NCBI GenBank assembly: GCA_012932295.1
Contig: JAAONU010000011.1
Location: forward strand, 41,480,352 to 41,544,351
Length of the DNA: 64,000 nt
DNA from: Cyclina sinensis
Taxonomy: Eukaryota > Mollusca > Bivalvia > Venerida > Veneridae
Direction: 5' to 3'
A model generated the notes under the pieces. It saw only the letters and a program-made list of their open reading frames with translations. It was not told the DNA's origin and made no database searches. The position numbers and the translations under genes were made by a program. Positions within the stretch are counted from its first letter, which is position 1, and each line of letters starts with the position of its first letter. Positions 9,518-21,302 of this stretch are shown here, piece after piece.

Positions 9518-12500
9518 TCACTTTTGCAATCTTGACATCTGCTCTTGTCGTAGTTGTTCTGTTGGTGGTGGAAGGATTGATGAAATGGTTGATGATAATC
9601 TTCTTGGGTCATCTGCCTTTAGCTCCACAGGTTGATACAGAGATCTTTTGTCTTCCATCCTCATTCTCAATACTTTCTCCATCAATGCTTTCTTATACTC
9701 ATACTTCTTCTTCTCTTTCACTGGTTTTATAAGCCATCTGGAACTTTTCTTATTGAAAATTTTGTGAACTCTGAAATGAAAAAAAGTGGTCAGCTAAGCT
9801 ATAGAAGCTCTTCTCTAAAGATTAAAAGTGAGCACATCATAAGATGTAACAGAGGTCAATATCCAATGTTTAGAGCAAGGAAGAAATTCATGAGCAATGG
9901 TGGTTGTTATCTCTAGTATTACTTTCCCATAGCTGAAGTCAGTTGCAGAGGATGTGCAAACCTCCATCTGGGACAAGCAAGTTAACACAGTAAATCTGAC
10001 TACCTGGCCATAATCACAAATATCGTTATGTTAACAATGATACATATAATGATTATATATTATTCTAACTTGAGTCTCTTGAACAGCTGCATTTTCTCCA
10101 AAGTAATTATAAGACTGGAAAAATTGTATACCTCTCAGTTCCATCTCTGTTTATGACTGATTGTCTTTTCAGATGACTGTTGTGGTCAATAGCTGCAACA
10201 AGGTTTCTCGCTCTGTAAACAGGTGGAATATAGGAAAATCTTTTTCCAGCATACATCAGAATGAGGTTGTTGAAACCCTCAAGTTCCGCAGTGCTTCTGA
10301 AAAGTTTTAATTTTTTTATCATTATAACAATACTTTACAAATGCATAATATCAGTACACAAACTGATCTTTATAATATTTCTCAAGAGTAAGTGGTGAAC
10401 TATCTCTGAAATAATTAAGGGCCTGGCACAGTCATGAAAGAGCTTATGCAATGACTATAAGACATATAAAACATACAACATGTTCTATGTGAAGTTAGGT
10501 TTGTCTTAAATAACTACAACTGCTCCTAAATGGACAGAACATTTAATAAATAACCTGTAAATCATTTTCTGGTATAGAACCGCATAAAATGAATTAACAA
10601 GAGCCAAGAAGCTACTTGAAGGTTGTACTTTCAAACACTAAATGTAATAATGTTTGAAGAAAATCCCACAAAAAATAGGCAAGGTAGAGTTATTGTTCTT
10701 GCAAAATGCACTTCTTACCAATGTGCTATGTCAGTGTATGAAGTTTGAAGAAAATCGCTCAAGCACTTTTTGAGTTATGCTTCCGACAAAGTTTTTCAAT
10801 TAAAACTGATAATAGGGAATAATTCTTAAAGTAGGCAAGGTAGAGTTATTATTATTACACACTGCACCTCCATCAAATGTGCTCTTTCAGTATATGAAGT
10901 TTGAAGAAAATCACGCAAGTACTTTTGTAGTTATGCTCCCGACAAAATTTATCAAGTAAATCTGATAAAGCGAAATAACTCTAAAAAAAGCAAGGTAGAG
11001 TTATTGCACTTGCACACTGCACTACCTACCAATGTGCTCTGTCAGTGTATGAAGTTTGAATAAAATCCCTCAAGTAGTTATGGAGTTATGCTCCGGATAA
11101 AATTGTTTCGGACGGACCCACAGACGCACGAAGAGCATTTCTAATATCCCCTTCGCCTTTGGCGGGGGGATAACAAGACATAAAAGACATACAGTAAACA
11201 GTTACGTACTGTAGTTAGCATAATTCATTATTTGCAGTAGGCAATAAACTATTTTACCTAGCATTCAAGAAGTATGGAATCTGTTGAAGAAATTTCCTGT
11301 CGGCTACAATTAGACGCAGAGCATCATGTGCTGGACTGCCTTTTTCTAGCCATTCAACTTCCCTAGGTTCAGTTAAAGGTCCATGAACACATCTTGTCAC
11401 ACTGGTTCCACAGGCAATGCTCCATTCATGCTCATTTACTATGTGGTGCAACAAGCCAAACCAAATTCCCTAAGCATAATTGAATATAATATTTAGATTT
11501 TATCATACTCAGCAGAAAATAAACAAACTATTGGGCCTGAATAGCTCAGTGGTTAAAACATTTTGGTACATGAATTTGAAGGATCAAGGTTCAAAGCCCA
11601 GTAAGAGCATGGGTGTATCCTTGTCAAATAATGCCAAATACACTCCACACATGTCTCAGTCCACCCAGATGTGAATGGGTACCAGTAAGGCCTCTTTCTC
11701 TTATAAGTGACTCAAGGTGGTGGTGGCTCAAGAGCAGTTAATATAAAGCTGTATAACTTTCTTTGCAATCCAGCTAACATAAAGTGGTATAAAAAAAAAG
11801 ACTCATTCTCACAATTCTAATAGCATTGTACTTTTTGGACTGTTCTAAAGACAACTGCATTACATATGCTATACATGAAGATGCATACCGTGAACTCTTC
11901 AACATCTTTGGCTTTATCACAAGTATGGTAAAAGTGGTTTACAATGTGCTTGCACCAGCCCTTTAATTCACCACACTGCTTTTGCTGTCCAGCCTAAATA
12001 TAATATAAATGCATGTATATATAATTAATTAAGGTTCTAAATACACTAAACCATATATTAACTCGATAACATTTACAGAATATATTGTGTCTCTTCAAAA
12101 TAAACACATGGCAAAGCTAATAATTTGCTATACAACCAAAGAACAAGAGAGCCAAGATGACCGTATATCACTACCCTGTCTGTCTTATGTTTACACTGCT
12201 CTATCAAAGGTGTCTAAAAGTAGGTCAGTGAAAGTGACATGCTGATAAATGCAAAGCTGTATGTCTGATACACAGTTATCCATACAAAAATATTTCTAAA
12301 ATCATGTGACCTTTGCTTTTTACCTAGTAACTTAATACCAACAGAGTTTTAAAGGCCCGAGATCTCATAATACTCCACTTATATGAAAAAACAAAATTTT
12401 TCACATTCATTCCACAATATATAAATACCAAAATGTAGACGAAAGCTTTTAAAAAATTAAGACCATTGTAGACTCGCTGCTTACCACAGTGTACAGCACA

Positions 12501-15500
12501 GATGTATGAACAACAATGTAAACTTCAACATAGACAACAACAATGAAGACAACAACATAGACCATAAAACAAAACACCAAAAACTCTCATTTTGATATTG
12601 AATGTTTTTCCCTCAAGTCTTAAATTGGCACAACATAGACCCATACACACCAGAGTTTAGACCATAACAGTGTAAAAGACAACAATGCAGACCAGTAAAG
12701 ACAACAAAGTAGGCCAGAACAATAAAGACCATAGTATAGGCTATCAATAGAGCATATGTTACTATATAGACCAGAACAATATTGACCAGTGTATACCACA
12801 ATATAAAGTACAACCGTGTAGACCGTATCACAGACTAAATGTAGACCAGTGTACACCATGTAGTTCACCAGTGTAGACATCAACAATACTTAACCTAGTA
12901 TCATAAATTTAACAAACTTATTAAAGGTCCTAGACAATGCTTCCCACTAGACCTTAGGCCTTGAAGTTAAGGACAGAGAGATTTTCATAATTAGAACTCT
13001 ATGTAAAATCAAGAGACCCTTTCAGCGGGGCCAATACTGTCCCTCGGGTCATGACTGAAACAAATTTGGTGGACTTCCAACAGACAATGTTTCACAAGAA
13101 ATATCTAATTTTAGTCTTTATGGTTTCTGACATGAATTTTTTGGAACTTTTTCCTTTTGGTTGTCATGCCAATCCTAGCAATTATGGAATTACTTATTTG
13201 AACAACTTTGGAAGGGAATCAAACAAGCAACATTCGTAAAGTTTGGTTGCGATTGCCCTTTGGTTAAGGAGATGTCATTTGAACGATAGTTGTCAGACAC
13301 TGGGGTGAGCTGAAAAGCTAACATTTGGCATAAAGCTGACTTGCATAAATCTTCGATTACAAGTAAAAGCACCATTTCAAATGCCCTACCTTCATGATCT
13401 TTTTTGCCAGATTTTTAGCCACATGCCATACATCAAAGGAGTGTTTTATTTGTGGACATTCCTTTCCTGAAAAAAATATACCAAACATTCACATAATGAA
13501 ACTGAATAAGTGGATATTAATAATAAATTATAGAGAGCCTTACTGGTAAAAGTTTCTTATGTAAATATTTACTAAGTATAGTAGTAAGATTTTCTAAATA
13601 GAATTGGTGTAGGCATTGCCAATGACAAAAATTTAGAGGACTTATCTCCCTCTCTGACAAGAAGTACTGAACAAGAGGGCCATATGAACATAAAGTGCTC
13701 ACCTAAGTTCAATGATTAAAGAAATTTTGTTGACCGAACAGTGAAGACCACAAAATTGACCAAAGCAGTGCAGACCAAAGAAAACTGATCCAGCCCCCAC
13801 CCATGGGTGATCACATGAAATTTGCCAAAATATATGAGCATATAAAAATGAACACTGGTCACATACTCATGTAAGCTGCAATTGATGTATGGGCATCTGT
13901 TACCACTTCACCCACTCTTACGTCTTCAGTTTCCAGATGGTTCAGTGTGCGCACAAATGCCTCTTTCTCCATTCGAACACTTGATTTGCCTGTCTCTCTT
14001 TTGTCGATAGTAATTACTGACAATATTTCTTTGGATTCATTGTCCATAACTGTGTAAGTGCAGTACTGTGCACAGTGTCCAGGTGAATCCATTCTTCCAT
14101 CTCCTGAAAAATACAGATTTGAGTCATAATGACTATCTAATGGCTAAATATTATAGTAAGTAAAATATCTTACATGTTTTCTTTTCTGAGGATTAATTCT
14201 TACCCAGTCTAAAACTTACAAAAATACTGCCAAGTGCACAATGTGAAGAACATAATGCATGTGTACACAACTAAGGTAACACTGCACAACCTCCTCAGAG
14301 TTTGATGAACAGCAAAGAGTTTAGAATAAAGATGAACTTCAGATGAATAAGCCACAAAAATGAAAAAGGCACTGCTTTCATGAAAATACAGTAACCTAGT
14401 GTTTGTACCTAAAATCACAATCTCTCCACGGCCTCTCTTTGACTGAAGAATTTCTTCAACATGACTGGCCCAAAATGTCTCCACAGCTGGAACTAAGTAA
14501 GCTGTCTGGAACCTTGTGAATGAGCTTGAACTGATGAATGCAAGATTCAAAAATTTGGAAAATAGTGACATTTTCTGAAAATTATTTCCAGAAAAGAGCA
14601 CTGCTGCGGATATCATCAAATCACCACTGTGAACACCTCCCCGTAACACTGGCTGGGAGCACCAAGTATATCTATCATGTCTATCAACACAAATCTGAAA
14701 AAAAAATTATAATGAATGTTTACAGTCATGTACCATGATGGCCTGAACACCTTGCTCACCTGAGTAGCACTGACCTACACCAGGTGATCTAGTTTTAACC
14801 TAGTATGATCCATTATAAAAGGGACACTAGAATCCATTTACATATTTTTGGATGGATTTAATGCTTATTTCAACATCTAGGTCCTATCTCAGCAGCCAGT
14901 CCATCTTACATGTTTTCAAGGATGACAAACCAGTAATTACCAATTTTTCAACTAGTGACTACTAGTTATCTCATATGATATAGCCTGAACAAGCAGTGAG
15001 AAACAAATGAATAGCAGGAACAATGTAACAGAGATATTGTGCCCTGTCTGGGGATTGGAACACTGACACATAGATTACTATTTAAGTGCTTTGTCTCTTG
15101 AGATAAACGAGCAGGCTATCATGAAAGACAAAAGATTGCGATAAAAAAATTACTACTTCTAAAACTACTATAAAACCTAGCTATTTTGGTCAATTATATC
15201 TTTTTACAATACAGAATTAGTTCCAAAACTCAAAAAGAAAAAAACTTGATCAGAAATTCCAATATGAAGACCATTATGACAATGCAAAAATGGTGGACTG
15301 AGTCACTTGATAACAGAACTTTACTGTTTAAAAATGAAACAAACCCATTGAAAATATACAGCTGAGCCTCTAGTCTTTAGCTGAAAGGACAATGGCTTGC
15401 TACATGTCTTGCAGGTATCTGGTATGGACATCTGTGACAAAGTTAACAGAGCTGCTTGACTGCAGAGAAACATCTGTTCCCCAGATAAGGCTGCTGCATC

Positions 15501-18458
15501 ATCAGATGTTTGAATTTTTGCAACACCTTCAACAACAGGTTCAGCAGTCTCTCTCATTTCATCATCGTCTTCATTCTCTTGTTCAAACAAGTATTCTGCC
15601 ATAGAAACTTCTGCAATGTTTTCATTATCCGGTCTGAAAAACAATCATTTACTGTTTCCTTTCATACTAATACTTATCTGGCCTGTCAACTGATGTGGCA
15701 CACAGTTCATTTGTATGCTGAGGGAATTTTTATAAATTTAGTCTAAGCAGTTTTCACAACATTTATTTCATTCCTATAATACCTAGACCCTACAAATATA
15801 GTCCATTACATGATAAGGCTAGAAACATACACAATATTTAAAAAAAATCCAAAGTTTCCTTCAATTTCAAGATTAATGTTATTCTTTTACACAAATAAAA
15901 TCTAACAACATAGAGTCATTCACTGGAAAGAGTATAATGTAGAGAAATTTTAGAACATAACATGGGAAGAGACATAGTATTTCATATCATCTTTTAAATG
16001 TAGGGATAAAACTGACTTACCCAATGACAACATCAAAGCTTGGTTCATAATCTTCATCATTTTCAGATTCACTGTTTGTTTCTTCAAAAACCTCTATGCT
16101 TAGTCTAAAATTTATAACAATATTATTTTTTTTAAAAAGCTGAGCCTAGTGGACAATGAAAATATAAACTGAAGACACAGGATGGCATGTGAAACTGTGA
16201 CCAGATATTCAAAGTTCCCAAGGGGACATAATTTTGCTGAATCTGAAGTCAGAGTTATGTGAATGTCTATTCCTTACAGGGTTATTGCTTAAAACAATAT
16301 ACAAAAAAGGTCTGAAATCAATATGACATCTCTATTTCAAGATAGTACAAAAAGGTCCATAATATATTATGCTCAATTACCCAAGTTACTCCCATCACAA
16401 GTCAATACAATTGAAAACAAAGTTTATCAAATGCTGTTCTGCCCACCATGTTCACCAGCAACTAGAGATATCCTCTTTTATCTTTTTATCAGTGACTAAA
16501 AGCCCTCTCACTTGACTAATCAAACTTAAATGTACATGAAATAGAAATGCTTACTCAAATGGATCAATGAAACTTGAGCTATAGCCTGGTGGCACCTTCT
16601 TTTCTGGAGAATGCTGCTTTGAACTGAAAGCAGATTCCATGATTATTAGAAATTAGTGATTATCACATATAAGAAGGAAGCAGTAGTAGGAATTTTCGAT
16701 GAAAATTGTTGCCAATTGTTAACATAGGAATATGCAAGTTGATACTATTACTCAAGGTTGTTTTAACAAGAAGAATATGTGTCTTAGAGAAACATAAGTA
16801 TTTGAATTCAATTACATATAATACACTAAACATAAAACACTACCTTCATACAAATAAGACAGCCAGATGTGTCAAACATCTTTATTACAAATAAAAGTAT
16901 GAACCACAAAAATGGTTTATACATTACCTGTCAGAGGAACTTGCATGGCTACTTGCTACCAAGGGTTCAACACCAGATATTGAAGACCTGCAATAACAAC
17001 AAAAAAATGTCTTAGGTTTCCTCAATAATAATAAACTTGTACCTCCTGATATTTATTAGATTTTGAGAGTTAAAACTAGATTTTTTGGGATGGGGCATAA
17101 AGTCCACATTACTTACTCAGCAGATGATTCATGCTGCTGTTCTTTCAGCAGCTTAAGTCTGTGTGATGCAGCTGGTGTTGAAGAATGCCTTGGGATTTTC
17201 ATTTTCTTCTTTGAATCAGTATCTGTCTTTGATGGTCCTTGTACAATGCTCACTCCTTGCACTGGTTCATAAAACCTACAATAATGATGTTTTCGTAATA
17301 AACCATAAAATCAGGTAAAATCATTTGGCCTTCAAACATGTACATTCATGAAAACTGGAAGATAACATTTATCTACTTGTAGCCGAGTATTGGTATAACT
17401 GTAATAAAATCGATGAAGCAAGACGGTGTGGCTTGATAGCTCAGTAGCTAGAGATCACCCTCTGAGAGGATAAACCTGGTAAGGGTTCAAGTCCTGGTTT
17501 AGCAAACAATTTTTTCACTACCTGTTATGTATGGCTCTGTGTTCAAATCCACCTGGGGGTAAGCATTTTCTGTGTAACATTTGTCAATGTGGGACTATGA
17601 CAGTGTTTTTAGGACTGCTAAAAGCAAACATAATGAGTAGTATTCATGAAACTGGCTGGAGCCCTGAAATTTGAGGCCAAATTTCTAGTGTGCAGAGATT
17701 GTCATAATATGTCACCACTAATCAGAGAAAATGAGTTGGCATTGATAGCTAACTCTTTAGAGCATTCACACAGTATTAAAGGAAAGACTCCCAGTTATAA
17801 TCAGTATGGATTGCTCGGTAGTACCAAGTAGAGGTATTATAAGATAATATGTTTAATTCCTGGTAATACTGCTATTTTTCTCACCCTGTGATTTATATAA
17901 AATTTGTTAAATTTTTAGAAAAGAGTTGCAATAAATTATTAGGAAAAAAACATAGTTTTTAAGTTGAACAAAACACAACAGATGCAAATCACACAACCTT
18001 TCTTATTTACTTTTGTTTTCACTGTGCCAGCACTAAAAAAAATGACAATGAAAGTACATTTGTAATAATAATAGAAACATTTCCCCTTTGGGGCCCCTCA
18101 CAATATTCAACAAGTTATAAATATGAATGCCCGTTTCAGGTAACAATATTTGTAGAACATAAACATAAATCGTGTAGGGATTTAACGTTTTAACAGCCTA
18201 AGCTGACACTAACATTTGCACAAATCAAATAAAAGCAATATTTTTCACTTACTTGTCTATCAGAACTTTCGCCACCTCTGTGTTGGTTTTGGCTCCGATT
18301 TCTGATTTTAACACATTCCATCGATCGATCTGAGGCCCAATAGTTATTCTTGATCTATTTATTTTAGTCTGCGCACTTGTGCGATGTCTTTTTCTTGTAG
18401 AATCTGTTAGTCGTGGTCTTCCGACTGACAATCTGCGTACTTTCATGGGAGTCGCCAT
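9518..18458 (-). CDS. DDE-type transposase-like protein, 13 exons, 733 aa
   Basis: Exons, in transcription order: 18458-18253, 17275-17117, 16987-16928, 16623-16555, 16104-16021, 15633-15345, 14694-14409, 14103-13867, 13466-13390, 11993-11889, 11469-11258, 10296-10132 and 9770-9518. All introns are GT-AG and the joined frame has no stop (2202 nt). The N-terminus is basic, with an AT-hook-like GRPR at about residues 13-16, then an acidic region (about 165-230). C267/C270 and C291 suggest a zinc-ribbon. The core carries GDGRMDSPGH (D386), VTDAHTSI (D454), FDVWHVAKNL (D475-H478) and, after a Cys/Trp-rich insert, AELEGFNNLIL (E601), then YRARNLVAAIDHN. This order matches a family of DDE transposase-like proteins common in fish and invertebrates; D386, D454 and E601 are my proposed catalytic triad. 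The start is the first Met after the transposon end, 267 bp inside. It probably cuts and joins the 16-bp ends. Confidence 0.8.
10640..11175 (+). repeat. Bivalve ~156-bp tandem repeat, three units, in an intron
   Basis: 'gcaaggtagagttatt' recurs at 10679, 10835 and 10990 (periods 156 and 155). Each unit is followed by 'aatgtgctctgtcagtgtatgaagtttgaa' and 'gagttatgctccgacaaa'. The last unit runs into 'ggacggacccacagacgcac' and 'tccccttcgcctttggcggggggat', the usual 3' terminus of this bivalve repeat. It lies in the intron between transposase exons 11 and 12. Confidence 0.75.
11530..11740 (+). mobile_element. tRNA-derived SINE (plus), in a transposase intron
   Basis: 'GAATAGCTCAGTGGTTAAAA' (A box) and 'GGATCAAGGTTCAAAGCCC' (B box) form a tRNA-like head. 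A body follows with 'tgtctcagtccacccagatgtgaatgggtacc'. The arms do not pair as a real tRNA, so it is called a SINE. It lies in the intron between exons 10 and 11. Confidence 0.7.
12440..12900. repeat. Degenerate 'gtagaccannacaa' short tandem repeat
   Basis: About 25 irregular copies of 'tagac' spaced by 'acaac/aatg/cagtg' words. The two overlapping minus-strand open frames rich in Tyr and Val come from this repeat. It lies in the intron between exons 9 and 10. Confidence 0.7.
12920..13320 (+). repeat. Bivalve dispersed repeat, copy 2
   Basis: Aligns with 7230-7580 in the same orientation through 'aaatttggtggac', 'agacaatgtttca', 'ctgacatgaattttt', 'ttccttttggttgtcatg' and 'ggagatgtcatttgaacg'. 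It is intronic to the transposase gene. Confidence 0.6.
13668..13720 (+). repeat. Bivalve repeat terminal motif 'acaagagggccat...gctcacct'
   Basis: 'gaacaagagggccatatgaa' followed by 'gtgctcaccta' is a close match to the end motif shared by many bivalve repeats. Related motifs lie near 6978, 8632 and 14728, all inside the transposon. Confidence 0.6.
14720..15300. other. Transposase intron with repeat remnants
   Basis: Bases 14728-14780 contain 'catgatggcctgaacaccttgctcacctgagtag', the bivalve repeat terminal motif. The rest is AT-rich with no feature I can name. Confidence 0.4.
17425..17835 (+). mobile_element. tRNA-derived SINE (plus), in transposase intron 1
   Basis: 'TTGATAGCTCAGTAGCTAGAG' (A box) and 'AAGGGTTCAAGTCCTGG' (B box) form the head. 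The body holds a second B-box-like 'gtgttcaaatccacctgg' and 'cctgaaatttgaggccaaat', similar in layout to the SINE at 4545-4762. A further 'gatagctaactctttagagca' near 17740 looks like the start of another tRNA-like head, so two copies may be joined. Confidence 0.6.
18075..18100 (-). repeat. Right subterminal inverted repeat
   Basis: Reverse complement of 3636-3660 with a short gap. It falls in intron 1 of the transposase gene, about 624 bp from the right end. Its core CCCCTTTGGGG is GC-rich within an AT-rich intron. Confidence 0.65.
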
Positions 18459-18708
18459 TTTGTTTTGATTTTTTGAACTTATTCGCAGTGCGCATGCTCG
18501 TATATTCCCGTATGCGTTCGGAAAAATCTTCGGAGTTGTTGTTGTACAATTTTTGTTGGAATACAAAAATTGCTTTTGATACGAAGAGTGGCCACATGTG
18601 TTTAAACTGTATATTTCCCATCATATGTTCTTCTTCATTTTATCAATATTTTATTCTTTTACAAGCATTTACGTTAAGTTGAACAAATACAGTAAAAAAA
18701 CGGCAAAA

Positions 18709-18724
18709 TTCAGGGTATGCCTCT
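18709..18724 (-). repeat. Right terminal inverted repeat
   Basis: TTCAGGGTATGCCTCT, the exact reverse complement of the left repeat at 3216-3231. TAA follows at 18725-18727. Confidence 0.9.
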
Positions 18725-18727
18725 TAA

Positions 18728-20940
18728 CCAAGACAATTATATTTCAAATTTGCTGTTTCACGATTAAATAAAACATTTTCAGACGGATATTATTCACTCA
18801 AAATGTAATTATTTTTCAAATGATCAGTGATAAACTGTTAAAATATTAACTTTTAAAAGATCGTGTAAGTCACTGCTGATAATATAACTACAAAAGCATT
18901 ATATCAGTATAAAAATATTTGAACATGAAAAATTATTCGAAAGGTTAGATTCACTAAAGATATTTAAATTTTCTATGTTCTATGTCTTTGAAATGGCTAC
19001 GATATTTCCAAGATCATTCCATCTATAGTACTCGTACATAATTATTTCCATCTTTTATGTACGACTATAAAAAAATAGCACTACAACGTGCGAATAAAAC
19101 TTCACATTCAAAGTTTTTTTCTGTCTTAAAGCTTCGAGGGATTCCACAAAAGCAAAGCAAATGAGATTTCTCTACTATGCCGAACTGAATTAGGAATACA
19201 TGTTGGAATGTTAAGCGCCGTGATAATAGAATAAAATCAATTCTTCACTTTAAATTTTATACTTTATTGCAGCTAACAAAATAACGCAATTGAAATTCGT
19301 TAGTGCTCCTGTATCATTTAAGACCTGTATTTTTTTTTAATGAATGAAATCCTGTTGCCGGTCATGAATAACTAAATTTATCAAAATCACTGGATTTTTT
19401 TAAATTTGACTCGTCATTTTTTCATCAGTTTCTAAGATTTTTTACTTAAGAACTGATTATTTTGATTTTAATAATAAAAAAGATAATTGAAAAAGCATCT
19501 ATCAAAACACAATGCAGTTCAAAAAGTCGTATGGAAAGTAAAACAATAATTCCATAGAATTATTCACGGTTTCACAGTTACTCTTTTTTTTGCCAGTTTG
19601 TATTGGGCACAAAAGCTAGTCCTTGCGAAGGTTATTTGTTTTTCACGGTATATAGTTTCGTGCGTGTTTTCGCGCTTCAGTAAATTTCTTGTGGTTTTTA
19701 TCAGTTTTTCTGTTTTTAAATTCACTCGAGGCAAAGTCTTTGGCAAAACAAGTTGTACTTTTCAAAAACCTTGTACACCCACCCTCCCTCGCCTTTTTAA
19801 GGTTAATATTCTTCAAAAGCTTTCACAGGTTACATATTTTGTGAAATTGTTTTTATTATTTTTCCAACACCATCGTCTTCTGTTTTGTGTACAGTGTATT
19901 CAGATATTTTAGTTAGTCTTTTTCAGAATCTGGTGTTGAAGATGTTCACGGGTGTACCTACTTCCCTTTCTAGAAGATAATTAAATTTGAACTTTCATGT
20001 AATCGCATTTCTGCCAAATACTAATGTCTATTATCTAAGATTGTTGTTGTTGTCTTTTAATGTAGTAACTTGGAATTAGTGAATAATTAATTTACTCACA
20101 ATGAAATGTGAGTAAATTTAAATACTACAAGTCATCCTTTATTTCCTTTGATGTTTATTTAAGGAGCATATAAAAAAGATTCGCCTGAAAAAAATGTCTT
20201 CACTGATAACCAATGCCCTACTTTCAATTATTTTCACTTCCTTAGTGTAAGTACATATTCAATCGCATAATTAGGTTTTGCTCTTGAACCGGTGTGCATT
20301 CTATAATAATGAGAAAGTAAACTCATTTTCATTATGAAATGTAAAAACAGTGAACACATCACCAGTCGAGAATACCAATAACAAATAATTTCTTGATTGC
20401 AAATAGGATCCTTGGATATTTATGTGAAAGTTTGCACTTACGTGCGTAACCTTACAATGAATGGTCTTTTCATATCAGTTTGAAAAGTAAAACAATGTCA
20501 CACAGGAAATTACATTGCCCTACAAAAAGTGTTAAACACTTTTTTACAACCTTGGATAATTAAGTTGTTCAGTCAAAACGTTTGTTATCTTAAAACACGG
20601 TCATGAACGAAATATTTCCAAAATAATGACAAGGTGGTAAAGATAAGAATATTCATCTTGTACACCAAGACCATTTTTTTATCTTTATCAATCGAATTTT
20701 ATTCCGAAAATTTGGAATCGGTATTTCACGTATCAAGTTCTTAAGAACGTCTGTCTATAAAGCGCTTCTTGCTTTTGGCGATACTAGAAATATTCCTATT
20801 ACTATAACCATCTGTTATACTTAGCACGTATACTACCAGATCTTCTGTTAAAAGCTTTGATGTGCAACTACAATAAACACTATTATGAACTATTATTATA
20901 AGTAATGAGCATGCATTTTCAAAGTTTCAAATCATTTCTC
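18728..20940. other. AT-rich intergenic sequence
   Basis: No gene recognised. Bases about 20440-20690 ('aatgtcacacaggaaattacattgccctac', then 'ggtaaagataagaatatt') correspond to 28480-28700, an old duplication about 8 kb apart. The open frames at 19.6 kb on both strands overlap each other and resemble nothing I know. Confidence 0.4.
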
Positions 20941-20954
20941 TGAAAACATGATAA

Positions 20955-21090
20955 ATGTGCGGTAGAATGTTAGGTATGTGGACTCCCTGTCTAGCTGCTG
21001 GTTTGAATCTCACCAGGGGTAAAGTCTCTGGTGTCTTTCGACATTCCGCACTTCAGGACAAATACTGGTTTGAACCCAAGAAGCAGTCAT
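20955..21090 (+). mobile_element. Probable tRNA-related SINE fragment
   Basis: 'ggtagaatgttaggtatgtgga' followed by 'tgctggtttgaatctcaccag' gives a B-box-like element with a weak 5' half. A second 'ctggtttgaacccaaga' lies about 65 bases on. It is too poor for a tRNA gene. Confidence 0.45.
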
Positions 21091-21302
21091 CAAGTGCAAT
21101 TAATTTATCTTACAAAAACTTATTTCCTAATTGATGGGAAATAATCAATATAAAAAGTTTAAACTAGAGCACAGTTTTTAACAAATTTTGTTATGTTTTT
21201 GTCTTCAAGATCCAGTGACTCAGTGAGAGAGTCAACACAAAGAATAATGATGTGAAGAAATTTTATTCAAAGAGTTTGGAAGAAGACTGTAACAAACATA
21301 TT

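Larger units (their letters stand above)
3216..18724. mobile_element. Complete 15.5-kb TIR DNA transposon with a DDE transposase and a P2X7-ballast-domain gene
   Basis: Perfect 16-bp inverted repeats (AGAGGCATACCCTGAA at 3216-3231; its complement at 18709-18724) enclose two intron-containing genes that run inward from near the two ends, with TTAA/TAA at both junctions. A second inverted pair lies inside the ends (3636-3660 and 18075-18100). The gene on the right encodes a DDE-type transposase-like protein with no interruption. The gene on the left encodes a P2X7 ballast-domain protein. The internal 5.75-9.5 kb and the introns hold SINEs and bivalve repeats, which explains the large size. The TTAA-type target and DDE protein point to Kolobok or a relative, but I could not test the superfamily. 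Confidence 0.8.

Noticed and set aside
12613..12886. Two overlapping minus-strand frames rich in Tyr and Val
   Set aside because: By-products of the 'gtagac' short tandem repeat.
14209..14649. 146-codon stand-alone minus-strand gene
   Set aside because: It is transposase exon 7 (14694-14409) read on into the following intron; the splice donor at 14408 ends the coding part.
15321..15644. 107-codon stand-alone minus-strand gene
   Set aside because: It is transposase exon 6 with intron sequence at both ends.
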